Of a stretch of 64,000 nt of DNA, positions 20,909 through 30,646 are shown one piece after another. The DNA is from Plantago ovata (Eukaryota > Streptophyta > Magnoliopsida > Lamiales > Plantaginaceae). The notes below the pieces were generated by a model that saw only the letters and a list, made by a program, of their open reading frames with translations, had not been told where the DNA came from and did not search any database. How positions within the stretch are numbered: the stretch's first letter is position 1; every line of letters starts with the position of its first letter. Location: NCBI GenBank assembly GCA_028274465.1, contig CM051456.1:102833348-102897347 (forward strand). Reading direction: 5' to 3'. The position numbers and the translations under genes are program-made.

Positions 20909-22393
20909 TGATGAACGAGATTGTCAGACTCGAACAATCAAATAAATTTGTTTTAGCCAAAGGGCAACTCACAACTACACGAAACACGTAGTGCAGCGGT
21001 AAGATGACCTCGAGTGTCGATCTCTAGGGACTAAACTAACTTTAACTAAATAACTAACTATATAAATTCAGAAAACAAATTTGACTTAGCTTGACTTAAC
21101 AATATATAATGGAAGCTGGTGATAGTATGATCGTTCTAAGCATCAAGTTCTAATTATGCATGAAAGTGCAACTCGTACTGCTTTAAAAGTAATTCGAATT
21201 AACAAACACCAAAAACAGATTTGTAGACGTGTATTTTGAAAGCTTCCTATCTATACTAATACTTGGCTAAGGTTGTCAGTCTTAGTTCAAGCAGTACTTG
21301 TAATTGAAGATATTGAAAACGATGATCTTGAATTGTCCTAGTGTTTCTAACACTTTTCTACGAAGATATTGGCTTAGTCGGATCAAAGATTCGAATATAA
21401 AAATAAAACAAGTAAAAGACTCAAAAACTCAATCATGCATAATATTAACCCTAGCTACGAATTTACATACTATCACCAACTAGATGTTTTAGCTACTCAT
21501 ATCAAAATCATAAACAACAATAGCAATCATATAAGAAAACATAGTTGAATTGAAAGATAAATAGTAGAAATTGTGAAATACAAAGTTACCACCAAAGGTT
21601 GTCAATCTCCGATGAATTTCTAAACACACAAAGATCTAGTAAGGTGAGATCAATTGATGTCCAAATCTCTACTCAATGCTCCAAAATTGCTAAGAAACAA
21701 TGGTTCTAAGAGAAAAAATACCCAGAACAAGCTCTAGGGTTTAAGTCTGCAAAATAATAATGAAAGATATGAAAATTCGCAACCTTTACAATTATATATA
21801 TAGCTGTCGGAAGCTCCCCGGCGGACCGCCTGGTACGCGGCGGTCCGCCTGGCACGGGCAGCAAGTTTGTCAGTTTTTCCTCTATGTTCTAACAGCGAGT
21901 CCGGGCGCGTCCGAACTAGGATTGGCACGTAAGACCCACCGTTGGATAGCTCTTGGAGTTAGCTACGCGTAGGTTGTAACCTCATCCCAATCCAATATCG
22001 TATGTGCCCAAAATACTGAGACTATGCTAATGGAACTTCCAGATTTCACTTCAAAGGCTCCGAATGAACTACCGTTTCCGCCTCATACAAGATATCTCGA
22101 ATCTTTCATGTTCTCCTTGGCCTTGGGCACGGTTTTGAGCTCCGAAACTTGGTCTTTTGGCCTGGAAACTCGTCTCGGTTCTCCTTGACACACCACGGGT
22201 GATCTCGTTGCACCAAAACTTCATTGTTTCGCCATGATTTATATCTAAAAGTGCAATTTTCACCTAAAACCTGAAAATAACAAAAGAAATGGAAACGTGA
22301 CATTATTCCAACAAAATGCACTAAAATACATGCAAGAGGATAGCTAAATTGGTGAAAAAGACCCGAATGATAGTGTAAAAAACACTGTCATCA
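20909..22393 (-). repeat. Gypsy-D 3' LTR
   Basis: This 1485-bp LTR reads TGATGACAG...GTTCATCA on the minus strand. A TATATATATA box lies at about 21793-21803 and a GC-rich inverted-repeat block (GGCGGACCGCC words) at about 21813-21865 just upstream of it in element orientation. It is slightly shorter than the partner LTR. Confidence 0.92.
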
Positions 22394-22406
22394 AACTCCC
22401 CAAACC
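22394..22406 (-). other. Polypurine tract of Gypsy-D
   Basis: The minus strand reads GGTTTGGGGAGTT directly before the 3' LTR, a form common in the Athila/Tat branch. Two more similar G-rich tracts lie further inside, near 23163-23175 and 23275-23287. Confidence 0.85.
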
Positions 22407-24070
22407 GAACCTTTGCTTGTCCTCAAGCAACTAGCTAGACTCTATGCAACCTACATGCAACACAAAGAGGAGTCTCATGCCAAACAAGAAGAACTAATCG
22501 ATTGTATCTACCAAATGCTTATGAACAAAGACCAGACAAATCATAATATGGAAGTAGGTTGAAGAATGTTTCGATTGAACCTATACACATTCACATATGC
22601 ACTTTGTTAAAAAAAAGAGTCTCTCGTAACATTCTCTACCTGGACCTAGTCAATGATGACGTAATGATGCACATTAGAATACAAATGGTTGCCCCGTGCC
22701 TATGAAACTGAGGGCTTACTACTGTTCACCAAGTGAGACTTTCCCTCAAGAGAGGTCGAACCAATACTGGTTCTCATCAAACGAAGGAGGGTTCCCTAAA
22801 AGACAACACTCCCCTATTCTACCCGACTCTTAAAGAAAAACTCTTCACCACTTCCTAAATGGCAGGACGAGGGTGGTCTAGAACAAGCCTTGGACTAGGC
22901 GACACGAGAACACAAGGAAGAATTTACAACTCGATTCCGAACTACTACAAAAGCTGAAAAATAATGCAATACTTCGCTAAAACTGCTTTTTGGCTTGCTT
23001 GGACCCTTCTTTTATTTTTTTGGGTCTTATTCTTTTTTTCATTTTTTTTTCTTTTTCCAGATTCTGGAAGTTTCGATTTTTTTTCTTTTTTCTTTTATTT
23101 ATATAGCCAGAAGTAGCACAATGTAAGTACAATGAAAGGAAATAACAATGACACTACAAAGACCTCCCCAAACCTATTCGAAAGAATAGGTTTGAGCACA
23201 AACTCACAAGAAAAATAAAAACAAACTCAACATGACTCAACAAGACGAAAAACAAGTCATAATAATGGTAACCCCCTCCCCAAACCTATTCGTTAGGATA
23301 GGTTTCAAACAAAGGATCACACACCTCACTCTACCTCCTTCCTAGGCATTTACCAATCTCAAAAAGCAAGGTGAAGACTTGTTGCCTCTTAGGTACATAA
23401 TTACACGAGAATACAACCAAAGACTCTAACATGCAACATTTTATAAGGCCTTCGCGAACCGCAGTAGAGAAAACACCACATAGTGATGTCGAGACTACCA
23501 AGTTTAACTAGTGCACATACAAATATGACAAGCCAAGCAAGACAAACCTCAAACTATTCCATAGAGATGCAATGTATGGGCAATGGTCACAAACACTTAG
23601 TCTATACAATAAAAAAGTTCAAAACATTTGGCAATAAACTCTACACAACATCATGCAAAATTAGACTAAGGATGAATGCATGCTAGCAAACTAAATCCTA
23701 AGAAAAACGAGTTGAAATACCCAGAGATAACCCCCCCCCCCCAAACCTGAACTTTGTCGTACGTCCCGAACATCGAAAGTGGATATTGGGTGAGAGCTGG
23801 AAGAGTACCTGTAACCTGTATTACTCAATGAAACTCGTGAGAAACCAAGACGGGTGATAAAAGGATAAAAAGATCGATAAATTTGAACATGGGACAAAAT
23901 GGGGTGTCCGGATGAAAATCCGGACACCCAGCGCTCTGGACCCCCAGGCGCACCGCCCCTTGTGGGGGGCGGTTCTCTCTGGGGCATCCAGAGAGCCCCA
24001 GGCGGGCTGGCCCTCCCGGGCACACCGCCCCGTGTGGGGGGCGGTTCGCCCGGGAGCTCCAGACCCCAGC
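22407..24070 (-). other. Non-coding internal region of Gypsy-D
   Basis: No convincing coding sequence is seen. It contains an AT-rich T-tract block (about 22990-23110) and two PPT-like G-rich tracts. Each tract is followed by an AACCTATTC...GAATAGGTT-like motif that is palindromic at 23172-23193. There is a C-run near 23730 and a GC-rich hairpin block (23927-24064). Gypsy-E is inserted six bases beyond that block. Confidence 0.7.
23927..24064. repeat. GC-rich hairpin block in Gypsy-D
   Basis: It comprises two imperfect units of the word CACCGCCCC-GTGTGGGGGGCGG, each able to fold, with CCAGAGAGCCCC/CTCTCTGGGG pairing around them. Closely similar words sit upstream of the TATA box in the Gypsy-C LTRs. 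Confidence 0.75.
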
Positions 24071-24825
24071 TGTTGAAGGGTAATTCGTGCTTCTTTCTAA
24101 GTTCGCAATGAGTCACTATTCTAAGTCTTTCTAGTTCTTCTTCTTGTAGTGTCCCTCTGAGATAGGAAATGAGCCTTCTTGTAGCTTCCTCGTACCTGAA
24201 ATAGACTAGAGGGGGGGGTTAGTGACTCTTGCCCGGTCTGTAAGGTATCAGACCGGAGAGGCGACTTTACGAGTAGGGAGTTGTGAGGCTTCCCTAGTAA
24301 GAGTAGTGAGAGTGGTGCTCGGGTGACGTAGTTAATGCTTACTGTTGGGGAGTAAATGAGGGCCTTTTATACTTGAGACCCTTCATCTTCAGGTCATGTA
24401 GGATCACGCCACGTGTACGGCCAGGATTGAGGCCTTCCTCGGCCCAGGCCCATTAAGGAGGTCCGTGGGCCTTGGCCCAAGAGAGCAACCATGGCTGGTC
24501 GCTCTGGGGTCCTCGTGCCTTCCTTGTGCGTGGGTGATGCGAGTAGTGTCCTGCTCAGTTTCTGTCAAGGAGCGTTACCTTGACGTAAGGCCTCCTCGAG
24601 CCCGAGAGAGATGCTCCTCGAGCCCACTGGCAGGTTTGTCCTTGAGAGGAGCTTATTTTGAGGGTCGTCCTCCCAGTGATGGTCGGACCCTATGTTGGTC
24701 GATCCACACCTTAGTGACATACTTGGGTGTGGTTGTGCCCCTTGAGGGACGGCCTATGATGCTTTGTCGCGCTCTTAGACCGCTCCAGTTCGTACATGCG
24801 GACTGGACATATTTCAACCCTAACA
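24071..24825 (-). repeat. Gypsy-E 3' LTR
   Basis: This 755-bp LTR reads TGTTAGGG...CTTCAACA on the minus strand, with a TATAAAAGG box at 24363-24371 (minus strand). It is identical to the 5' LTR apart from one base. Confidence 0.95.
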
Positions 24826-24840
24826 TATGTCCCCCTAGTT
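24826..24840 (-). other. Polypurine tract of Gypsy-E
   Basis: The minus strand reads CTAGGGGGACATA directly before the 3' LTR. The comparable tract in Gypsy-F is at 54655-54672. Confidence 0.85.
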
Positions 24841-25073
24841 TCCAAGTATCTTTGTAGAAGATAGTTGAGGAACTATGTTGAAGTAGAGGTCGAGCAGAGC
24901 CTCGACTAGTAGTGGGCGAAAAAAGATTTCCGTATTCGCACCTTGGTACCTTTCCCTCCTCCTATCTCTCCCTCCCCCCCCCTTTTTATAGGGTGCGAGC
25001 AGACGTTGCTCGGACCTTATGAAAAGAGGTATTTTTGCTGGGAAAAGATCGGATCCGGGTAAGTATCCCTTAG

Positions 25074-25365
25074 TGGAATGGAATGACTTCCTGCCGCTTT
25101 TTTGCTTGCAAAGTATCTCGCGGAGAGATACTTGTGTAAAAAGAATCTCGAGGAGAGATGTATTCATGTTTTTGCTAGCAAAGTATCTCGCGGAGAGATA
25201 CTTGTGTAAAAGGAATCTCGAGGAGAGATGTATTCATGTTTTTGCTAGCAAAGTATCTCGCGGAGAGATACTTGTGTAAAAGGAATGGAATGACTTCCTG
25301 CCGCTTTTTTGCTTGCAAAGTATCTCGCGGAGAGATACTTGTGTAAAAAGAATCTCGAGGAGGCA
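25074..25365. repeat. 70-bp tandem array of small palindromes in Gypsy-E
   Basis: Four units (starts near 25111, 25181, 25251 and 25318) carry TATCTCGCGGAGAGATA, an inverted repeat, and most also carry ATCTCGAGGAGAGAT, a second one. The bases before the first unit (GGAATGGAATGACTTCC) recur before the fourth. The array sits about 340 bases upstream of the TATA box of the antisense gene and may be part of its control region; that is inference. Confidence 0.88.
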
Positions 25366-25697
25366 AGCTGCATGGGCGGCTCCTCGGTCCCCTGGCACGT
25401 GGCCGTCGCGTTTCCGTGGTTCTGAGATTTTTCGCGATGTTGATCCGAGGAGGACAGATCATGGTCGTCGATCTATCTCCGCTTGTCTCGAGTAGACTGA
25501 TGCTCGCGCCGCGGATTTATCACCGTGGTTAGGTAATTCGTCCCTGAGTTGGGAGCGTATTCGAGCCGGAACGGGAGCGCGGAGGACAAAATAGGAATTT
25601 CGCCCGGCGGCTGCAATCTGGGCCGTTGATCTTGGACACGTGGTCGGTCCGGACGGAGCGAGGGGCAGCGACGTTTCAAATTCCTCGGATACCCTTC

Positions 25698-25705
25698 TAT
25701 AAATA
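25698..25705 (+). promoter_or_regulatory. TATA box of the Gypsy-E antisense gene
   Basis: TATAAATA lies within CTTCTATAAATAGG, about 240 bases before a leader-intron donor and 810 before the start codon. It is placed and oriented for plus-strand transcription, opposite to the LTR promoter. Only sequence supports it. Confidence 0.7.
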
Positions 25706-25938
25706 GGTAAGGACCGAATTCGTTTTTCACTTTCTGCCAGAATTTCTGTCGAACTTACTTGAGAGAGCGAGGAGCGTAAAAAAGCAGTCGGAGAGCAACT
25801 TTTCGTGATCGAGCAGTGCCGTATTCGAGACCAAGAGAGCGCGAGGAGCATTACCGGTGGTCAGAACTTAGTTTTCAGGCGACTTGTTGATTTTCCGGCT
25901 TCCTTTCAGGCTTCTATCTCCAACCAACTTATAAACAC

Positions 25939-26510
25939 GTAAGTTTCCGATCTCTTGCCTTTAGTTTCTTGCTTTAATCTTCTCCATTCCGCTTGAATTT
26001 GCTGTGTATGCCTTCAATTTCGTTTCCTTTTCTGTTTTTCTTGCCGGAATAGTCACCTGAAAATCTTGCCGGCGGACGGCGGCCTTAGAACGGCCTTGGA
26101 CCTAATTAAACTGTAAATGGACCTGTAGGACTTTAATTATCATGCTTGAAATGTTGTAGATTTTCCGAATGCCTCCCCTTTTTCAATTTTCTGCATGCCC
26201 AACTGCCTCTTAATTTGAAAAAATGCTAAGTACGGAGCGGTTGGTCGCTCCCTGCATGCTAGGTTTACGCTTTACGCTTGTCGCTCCTTGCATGCCCGTT
26301 TCACGCGGTTGGTCGCTCTTCACATGCTACTCGATCCCTCTTTATATTTTGCTGTAGAGTAACTTCTTGCCTACTTGTGTCGTTTTTTCATTCTTTTTTT
26401 TTTTTGTGAGATTTATCTCCGTTCGGGAGGTCGAGCATAATCAATACACATAAACGGACCTCTCGGACTATCACCACCCATCCTTACTATTTTTCTGGCC
26501 TACCTTTTAG
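25939..26510 (+). other. Probable 5'-leader intron of the antisense gene
   Basis: A strong donor (AC|GTAAGTTTCC) at 25939 and a pyrimidine-rich acceptor (TACCTTTTAG|G) ending at 26510, one base before the ATG, enclose 572 T-rich bases. Introns abutting the start codon are common in plant genes. A comparable GTACTC...TTTGGTAG arrangement precedes the Gypsy-F copy. Confidence 0.7.
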
Positions 26511-26511
26511 G

Positions 26512-29500
26512 ATGTCCGAGAGCGACGACAGCCAAAACCGTAACGACGCTCTTGACTACGGGAGCGGCCAGGATACGTCCGAGGAGACGTCCATATCGAC
26601 TACCTTTCTGGATGAGCTCTCCTCCGATCATGAAGACCCGGCTCCTGAGATCGAGGAGATCGAGGGTGGGGATAGCGAGGAAGGAGAAGAGGATGACTCC
26701 GAGGAGGAGCAAGAGGAGGATGAATACCGCCTGGAGGTTCGAAAACGGCGGAGAACCGACGAGAATTTTATCGATGACCGGACCGAGGCGCAAGGGGGTC
26801 CTCCCGAGACAGGCGTTCCGGCCGCCATCATAACTCAAGCCGCCCAGATATTCGGGCGTGACTATGGCGTCCGAGGTAGTCTCGACCCGCCTCCCCTCCG
26901 GATTGAGGACATGGATGATACCGAGCAGCCTACTCCAGAGCTTGCTTGGTTCGAGGAGGGAGAACACTCCTTCCAGGAGGGCCAACGTGAGGAGACCGAG
27001 CGGCCCTCCCCATCTCGAGTACGCAGGTCCGATCTGCCCGCGCAAACTGTTCGTCGCACGGTTATCAGTAGCGACGATGATTCTCTGGAGTTGATAGGGG
27101 ATCTCCACGGGAATGAAGCTGGTCCGAGCCGCAGTTTTCCCTCTCCTTCCTTTTCTGAGATGAACAGGAATGCGGAGCGAGAGCTGCTTATCCAAGAGCA
27201 GTATGGTTTCGACGACTTGATTCCCTATGAGACCATCGATCCGACCCAGATCGATTTTAGTTTCCCTGCACCAAGTAACGTAAGGCCTCCCCATCCGATC
27301 GAAGAGGCAGAATGGGAGCGTGCCAAAGCTGCCCTTGATCGTGACAATAAACGTAAGCGGGGCGAGGAGGTATTGATTTCGGACGATGACGAGGAAGTTG
27401 TCCACGCACCGGGTAAAGCCCCGAAGAGATCGAAGAAGAAGGCTTCTCGATCTAGAAAGAAAACTGTTGAGCTCGAGGAGGCCGCCAAAGTGACCGTGGC
27501 CAATGTGAAGAAGTTCACGCGAGGAGCTAAGGATGTTGACCTCCCCGATCCACAGGGTGAGAAAAATGAGGATGGATTGATCCCGACGACTGCCTCCACG
27601 GTCAAAAAGGAGGAGATATCGGCCCTTCGCCAAAAATATCGGTTGAGCAAGAGGAAGATAGATATCCTCGTTCCTCGTCCCGATCAGACTTTTTACAATG
27701 CACCGCCAGGTTATATGGCCGTGCATCTTTTGACGCTGGATCGAGGATGGATCCTTCCTTTCTGCGATCCTTTCAAGGAGATTATCAACCAACTGGGCCT
27801 CGCTCCGTGGCAGCTCCTTCCTAGTGCCTTTGGCACTCTAATTTGTTTCGGGGTGCTCTGCAAGAAGCTCGGGATCCCGGTGAACTTCCATAATTTCAAC
27901 CAGCTCTTCAGGGTATCGATGAGCTCCGGGAATAAATTTTTCTATTATTTCAACACTCGGCCCGGGCTTGGGTTCATCGTGGACGCTCCGTCCTCCTCGG
28001 GCTACAAGTGGTTCCATCGGTACATTTATGTGAAGAAGAAGAAGCTCCCCGGTATGAGCGACTCTGACGTGGAGTGGGGAGTGCCCAAGCACTTTTATCG
28101 AGGACCTATCTCTGATCGGTACCCTCACCCTGTTGAGTTCGACCCTTGGGTTCAGGCGCTCGAGGAGAAGAATGCCAGCGAGGACCCGGAGAAATATTTT
28201 TACTGGGGGTTAGTGTTGCAACCGCTCCCTTATCTGGCCGGTCTGTCCTCGCCGGTCTACACGGGTTACAAGGACTCGGGCCATACGGATGATCTCCTCT
28301 TTGGTAACTAGTTCGAGGACCCCTTTGTGTTTACTTGTGTTTTTTGACTTGTGTTTTTACTCCGTTTTTCCTGTATCGAATGCCCTTGTTGTTCGCGCTG
28401 GCTAACCATTTATTCTCTTCGATCTTGCAGAGTACTGGTTCACTTGGATCATGTCGAAGACGTTGGAAGCCAAGGAGGAGCAAAGGCGCAAACAGCGCTT
28501 GGCTGGTAAGACCACGAAGATCCTCGGGTCTTTGGACATTAGCCACCCTAAAAATGCGGCTGAGCACCGAGACACTTTGGTCAAGGAGGGGCTCGCGGTG
28601 ATCGAGGACCCCTTGGAGGCCGTTAAGAGAAAGGCCGCGGAGGACGCGGCCGCTGCCAAGAAGACCGGGGAGGCCGATCATGGTAATCCGGAAAAGCGTC
28701 CTAAGGACCGGGCTCCTCCTGCAAAACGAGCCGGCGCGAAGAGGCAGCTGAACTTAGGGGCGAGCGACCAGCCTGCTCGCAAAAAAGGGGCGGCCGCTCT
28801 AGATGTCGACCGCGAAGCTGAGATAAAGCGGTTCGTCCAAATGTCCGAGCTGGATCGCGCTCATGAATTGAGCCTCTGCGCTCTTCAGGTAAATCTTATA
28901 CGAAATTTTCACAAGTATAATTTATTTCCTTCTCGCTTTTGCAAAACCTGACTTCTTCGAACTGTTGCAGCTCGAGCACATCAAGGAGGCGTACGCTAAC
29001 GTTGCGGCTGATCGCTCCGACATAGGCCAAGTGATCGAGGAGCTTGAGAAGACGGTGGCGGCCGAAAAGGCAAAGGCCCAGGTGGCGAACGAGGAGGTGC
29101 GCAAGTCCCATGAGAAAGTGGACCAGCTCGAGAGGGAATTGGCTAGGGAGAAGCAGCGAGCCCTGAGTTACAAGGGTGGATACTCCACTCTGTCGCAGTG
29201 CATGCAGAAATTCAAGGACAGTGTGCTATCCTTCCTTGTCGGTAGTCGGCTCGAGACAGCCCGGGACTTCATGGAGTCCGCCACTTACAAGCTGGCTACC
29301 CAGGACATCAGGGATACCGCTCGCGAGGAGGGTTTCTTCTCCTGCATCGGGCAGCTGAAGAGGGTGAAGCTCCTTCCCGAGGATTTTGATGTGGATGCTC
29401 GAGATGACATGCATGCCGGGAGGCGCGATGACATGACCCGGTATCCTGATGAGATCCCTAGCGATGAGATGCATCATGCATGCGAGTTCGGGGAGCTTGT

Positions 29501-29825
29501 TACGGATCCGGATGTGCCTTACCCTACTAAGCCTTCATATCTCCCCCGGTGGGTCCCCGAGTGCATCCGGGCCGGTCTCCTTCTTCCGTTCGAGAAGGCT
29601 CCTCTCCGAAACGCCAATTGGATTCAGCTGAACAAACCGGTGATAGGGCGCGGAGAGGGCTTTGTGGAGCCGGAGCTGACCGCCCATGCTGGTGCTATAA
29701 GGGAGGCGCGCGAGAAAGGTGGCGACGCGACTTTGCACAACCCGAACAGCCCTCCTCGAGCCGGTGCCTCGACGAGCAGCGTGCCTGCTAACCAGAGTGA
29801 GTTCTCCGCGAGCCGGACCCGTTGA
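26512..29825 (+). CDS. Antisense spliced gene of Gypsy-E (Transposase_28-like, 'putative gypsy type transposon')
   Basis: Three exons: 26512-28303, 28431-28888 and 28971-29825, with GT-AG introns (GTAACTAG...CTTGCAG; GTAAATC...GTTGCAG) in phases 1 and 0. The spliced product is about 1030 residues. The N-terminus is very acidic and Ser-rich (residues 40-75), with basic nuclear-localisation-like clusters at 77-81 and 303-317. A globular domain at about 375-560 (GWILPFCDPFKEII, GTLICFGVLCKKLGI, KFFYYFNTRP) resembles the plant 'putative gypsy type transposon' family. Exon 2 is Lys/Ala-rich; exon 3 holds a coiled coil (EELEKTVAAEKAKAQ...) and a conserved C-terminal domain. Extra antisense ORFs of this kind are known in Tat elements; function is unknown. 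The frame is open through all exons. A homologue lies in Gypsy-F. Confidence 0.8.
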
Positions 29826-30646
29826 ACAAGGCCGAGTATGCTCGGTTAATATTTGTACTTGTAATTTTTCAAGTTTTTTCTGAACAATTTCCTGTTTTCT
29901 TAACTTGCTATTCGGCCCCTTGTGGCATACTCAATAATGTGTCATTCGGCCCTTTGTGGCGTACTCGCTCCATGTTGTATTGTAACATAATGTATGTTTT
30001 CTTGTCTTGTCTAAATGCAATTTGCTCCTCGATTTGTTTTCCGTACTTAGCATTTTTCTACTTGCTCCGTAGTTATGACGTATAACTCGAATAGGGTAGT
30101 CAAATACAAGTAAGTGAAGATCGAGCAGCCTCTCTCCTCGAGATATTCTTCGTTAACAACTCGGTTGATATTGTTCGAACTTGTGATATAGTTGCAGCGC
30201 TCCTCGATTTCCTTTTAAAAATCAAGAAAAAGTCTAAGTGTTGGGCGAAGTCGATTTTGGTTTCTCGTCGATCTTCTTCCGCTCGCGAGTTCCAATATGT
30301 AAATCGAGTAGGTTTTCGTAATGAAGAGCAGCATAATAGTTCTAAAATTGAACAAGTTTTGAGACGTAGACATTGCATTGATTTGTCGGAAATACAATTA
30401 CAATGATGTGGGCTCCTCGGCCAGCTTGCTTACAATGATTTTTCAACAAAAGGAAGAGGTACCTCTCACTTGAATCCGTGAGAAGCCCTCCTCGATCACT
30501 GGACCTTCCAAATAGGTTTTCAAAAAGCTTTTTCTTCCTACAACTTTAAGCGTAGAATCTCTGGAGGTTGGAAGTGTTCCATGGGTTCTTCAATACCCTT
30601 CCCTCCATGTCTTGAAGACGGTAACTTCCGTTGGACCTTGCTTCAA
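29826..30646. other. Convergent 3' regions between antisense gene and gag-pol
   Basis: About 820 AT-rich bases separate the stop of the plus-strand gene from the end of the minus-strand pol. No ORF is convincing. A short direct repeat, ATTCGGCCC-TTGTGGC, occurs near 29910 and 29944. Polyadenylation signals for both transcripts probably lie here, but none is clear enough to place. Confidence 0.6.

Noticed and set aside
22980-23110. Poly-T rich tract as a LINE or SINE tail
   Set aside because: It has no associated RT, A/B boxes or target duplicate, and lies within Gypsy-D internal sequence.
23691-24116. 141-codon minus-strand ORF across the D/E junction
   Set aside because: It crosses from Gypsy-E's LTR into the GC-rich hairpin block of Gypsy-D, so it is an accident of the insertion.
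24465-24857. 130-codon plus-strand ORF in the Gypsy-E LTR, repeated near 37414
   Set aside because: It is present twice only because the LTR is; antisense to the LTR, no domain, and its end depends on the neighbouring sequence.
25074-25365. CRISPR-like array of regular repeats
   Set aside because: The units are contiguous near-identical tandem copies without unique spacers, in a plant retrotransposon.
26500-27792. Long minus-strand ORF of 430 codons
   Set aside because: It lies opposite exon 1 of the antisense gene, has no recognisable domain and an odd Leu/Arg-rich composition, and is best explained as a shadow of the plus-strand frame.
26512-29825. A host gene captured by, or hosting, the retrotransposon
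   Set aside because: The exon-intron gene is wholly between the LTRs of one element with perfect duplicates and has a homologue at the same place in Gypsy-F, so it belongs to the elements.
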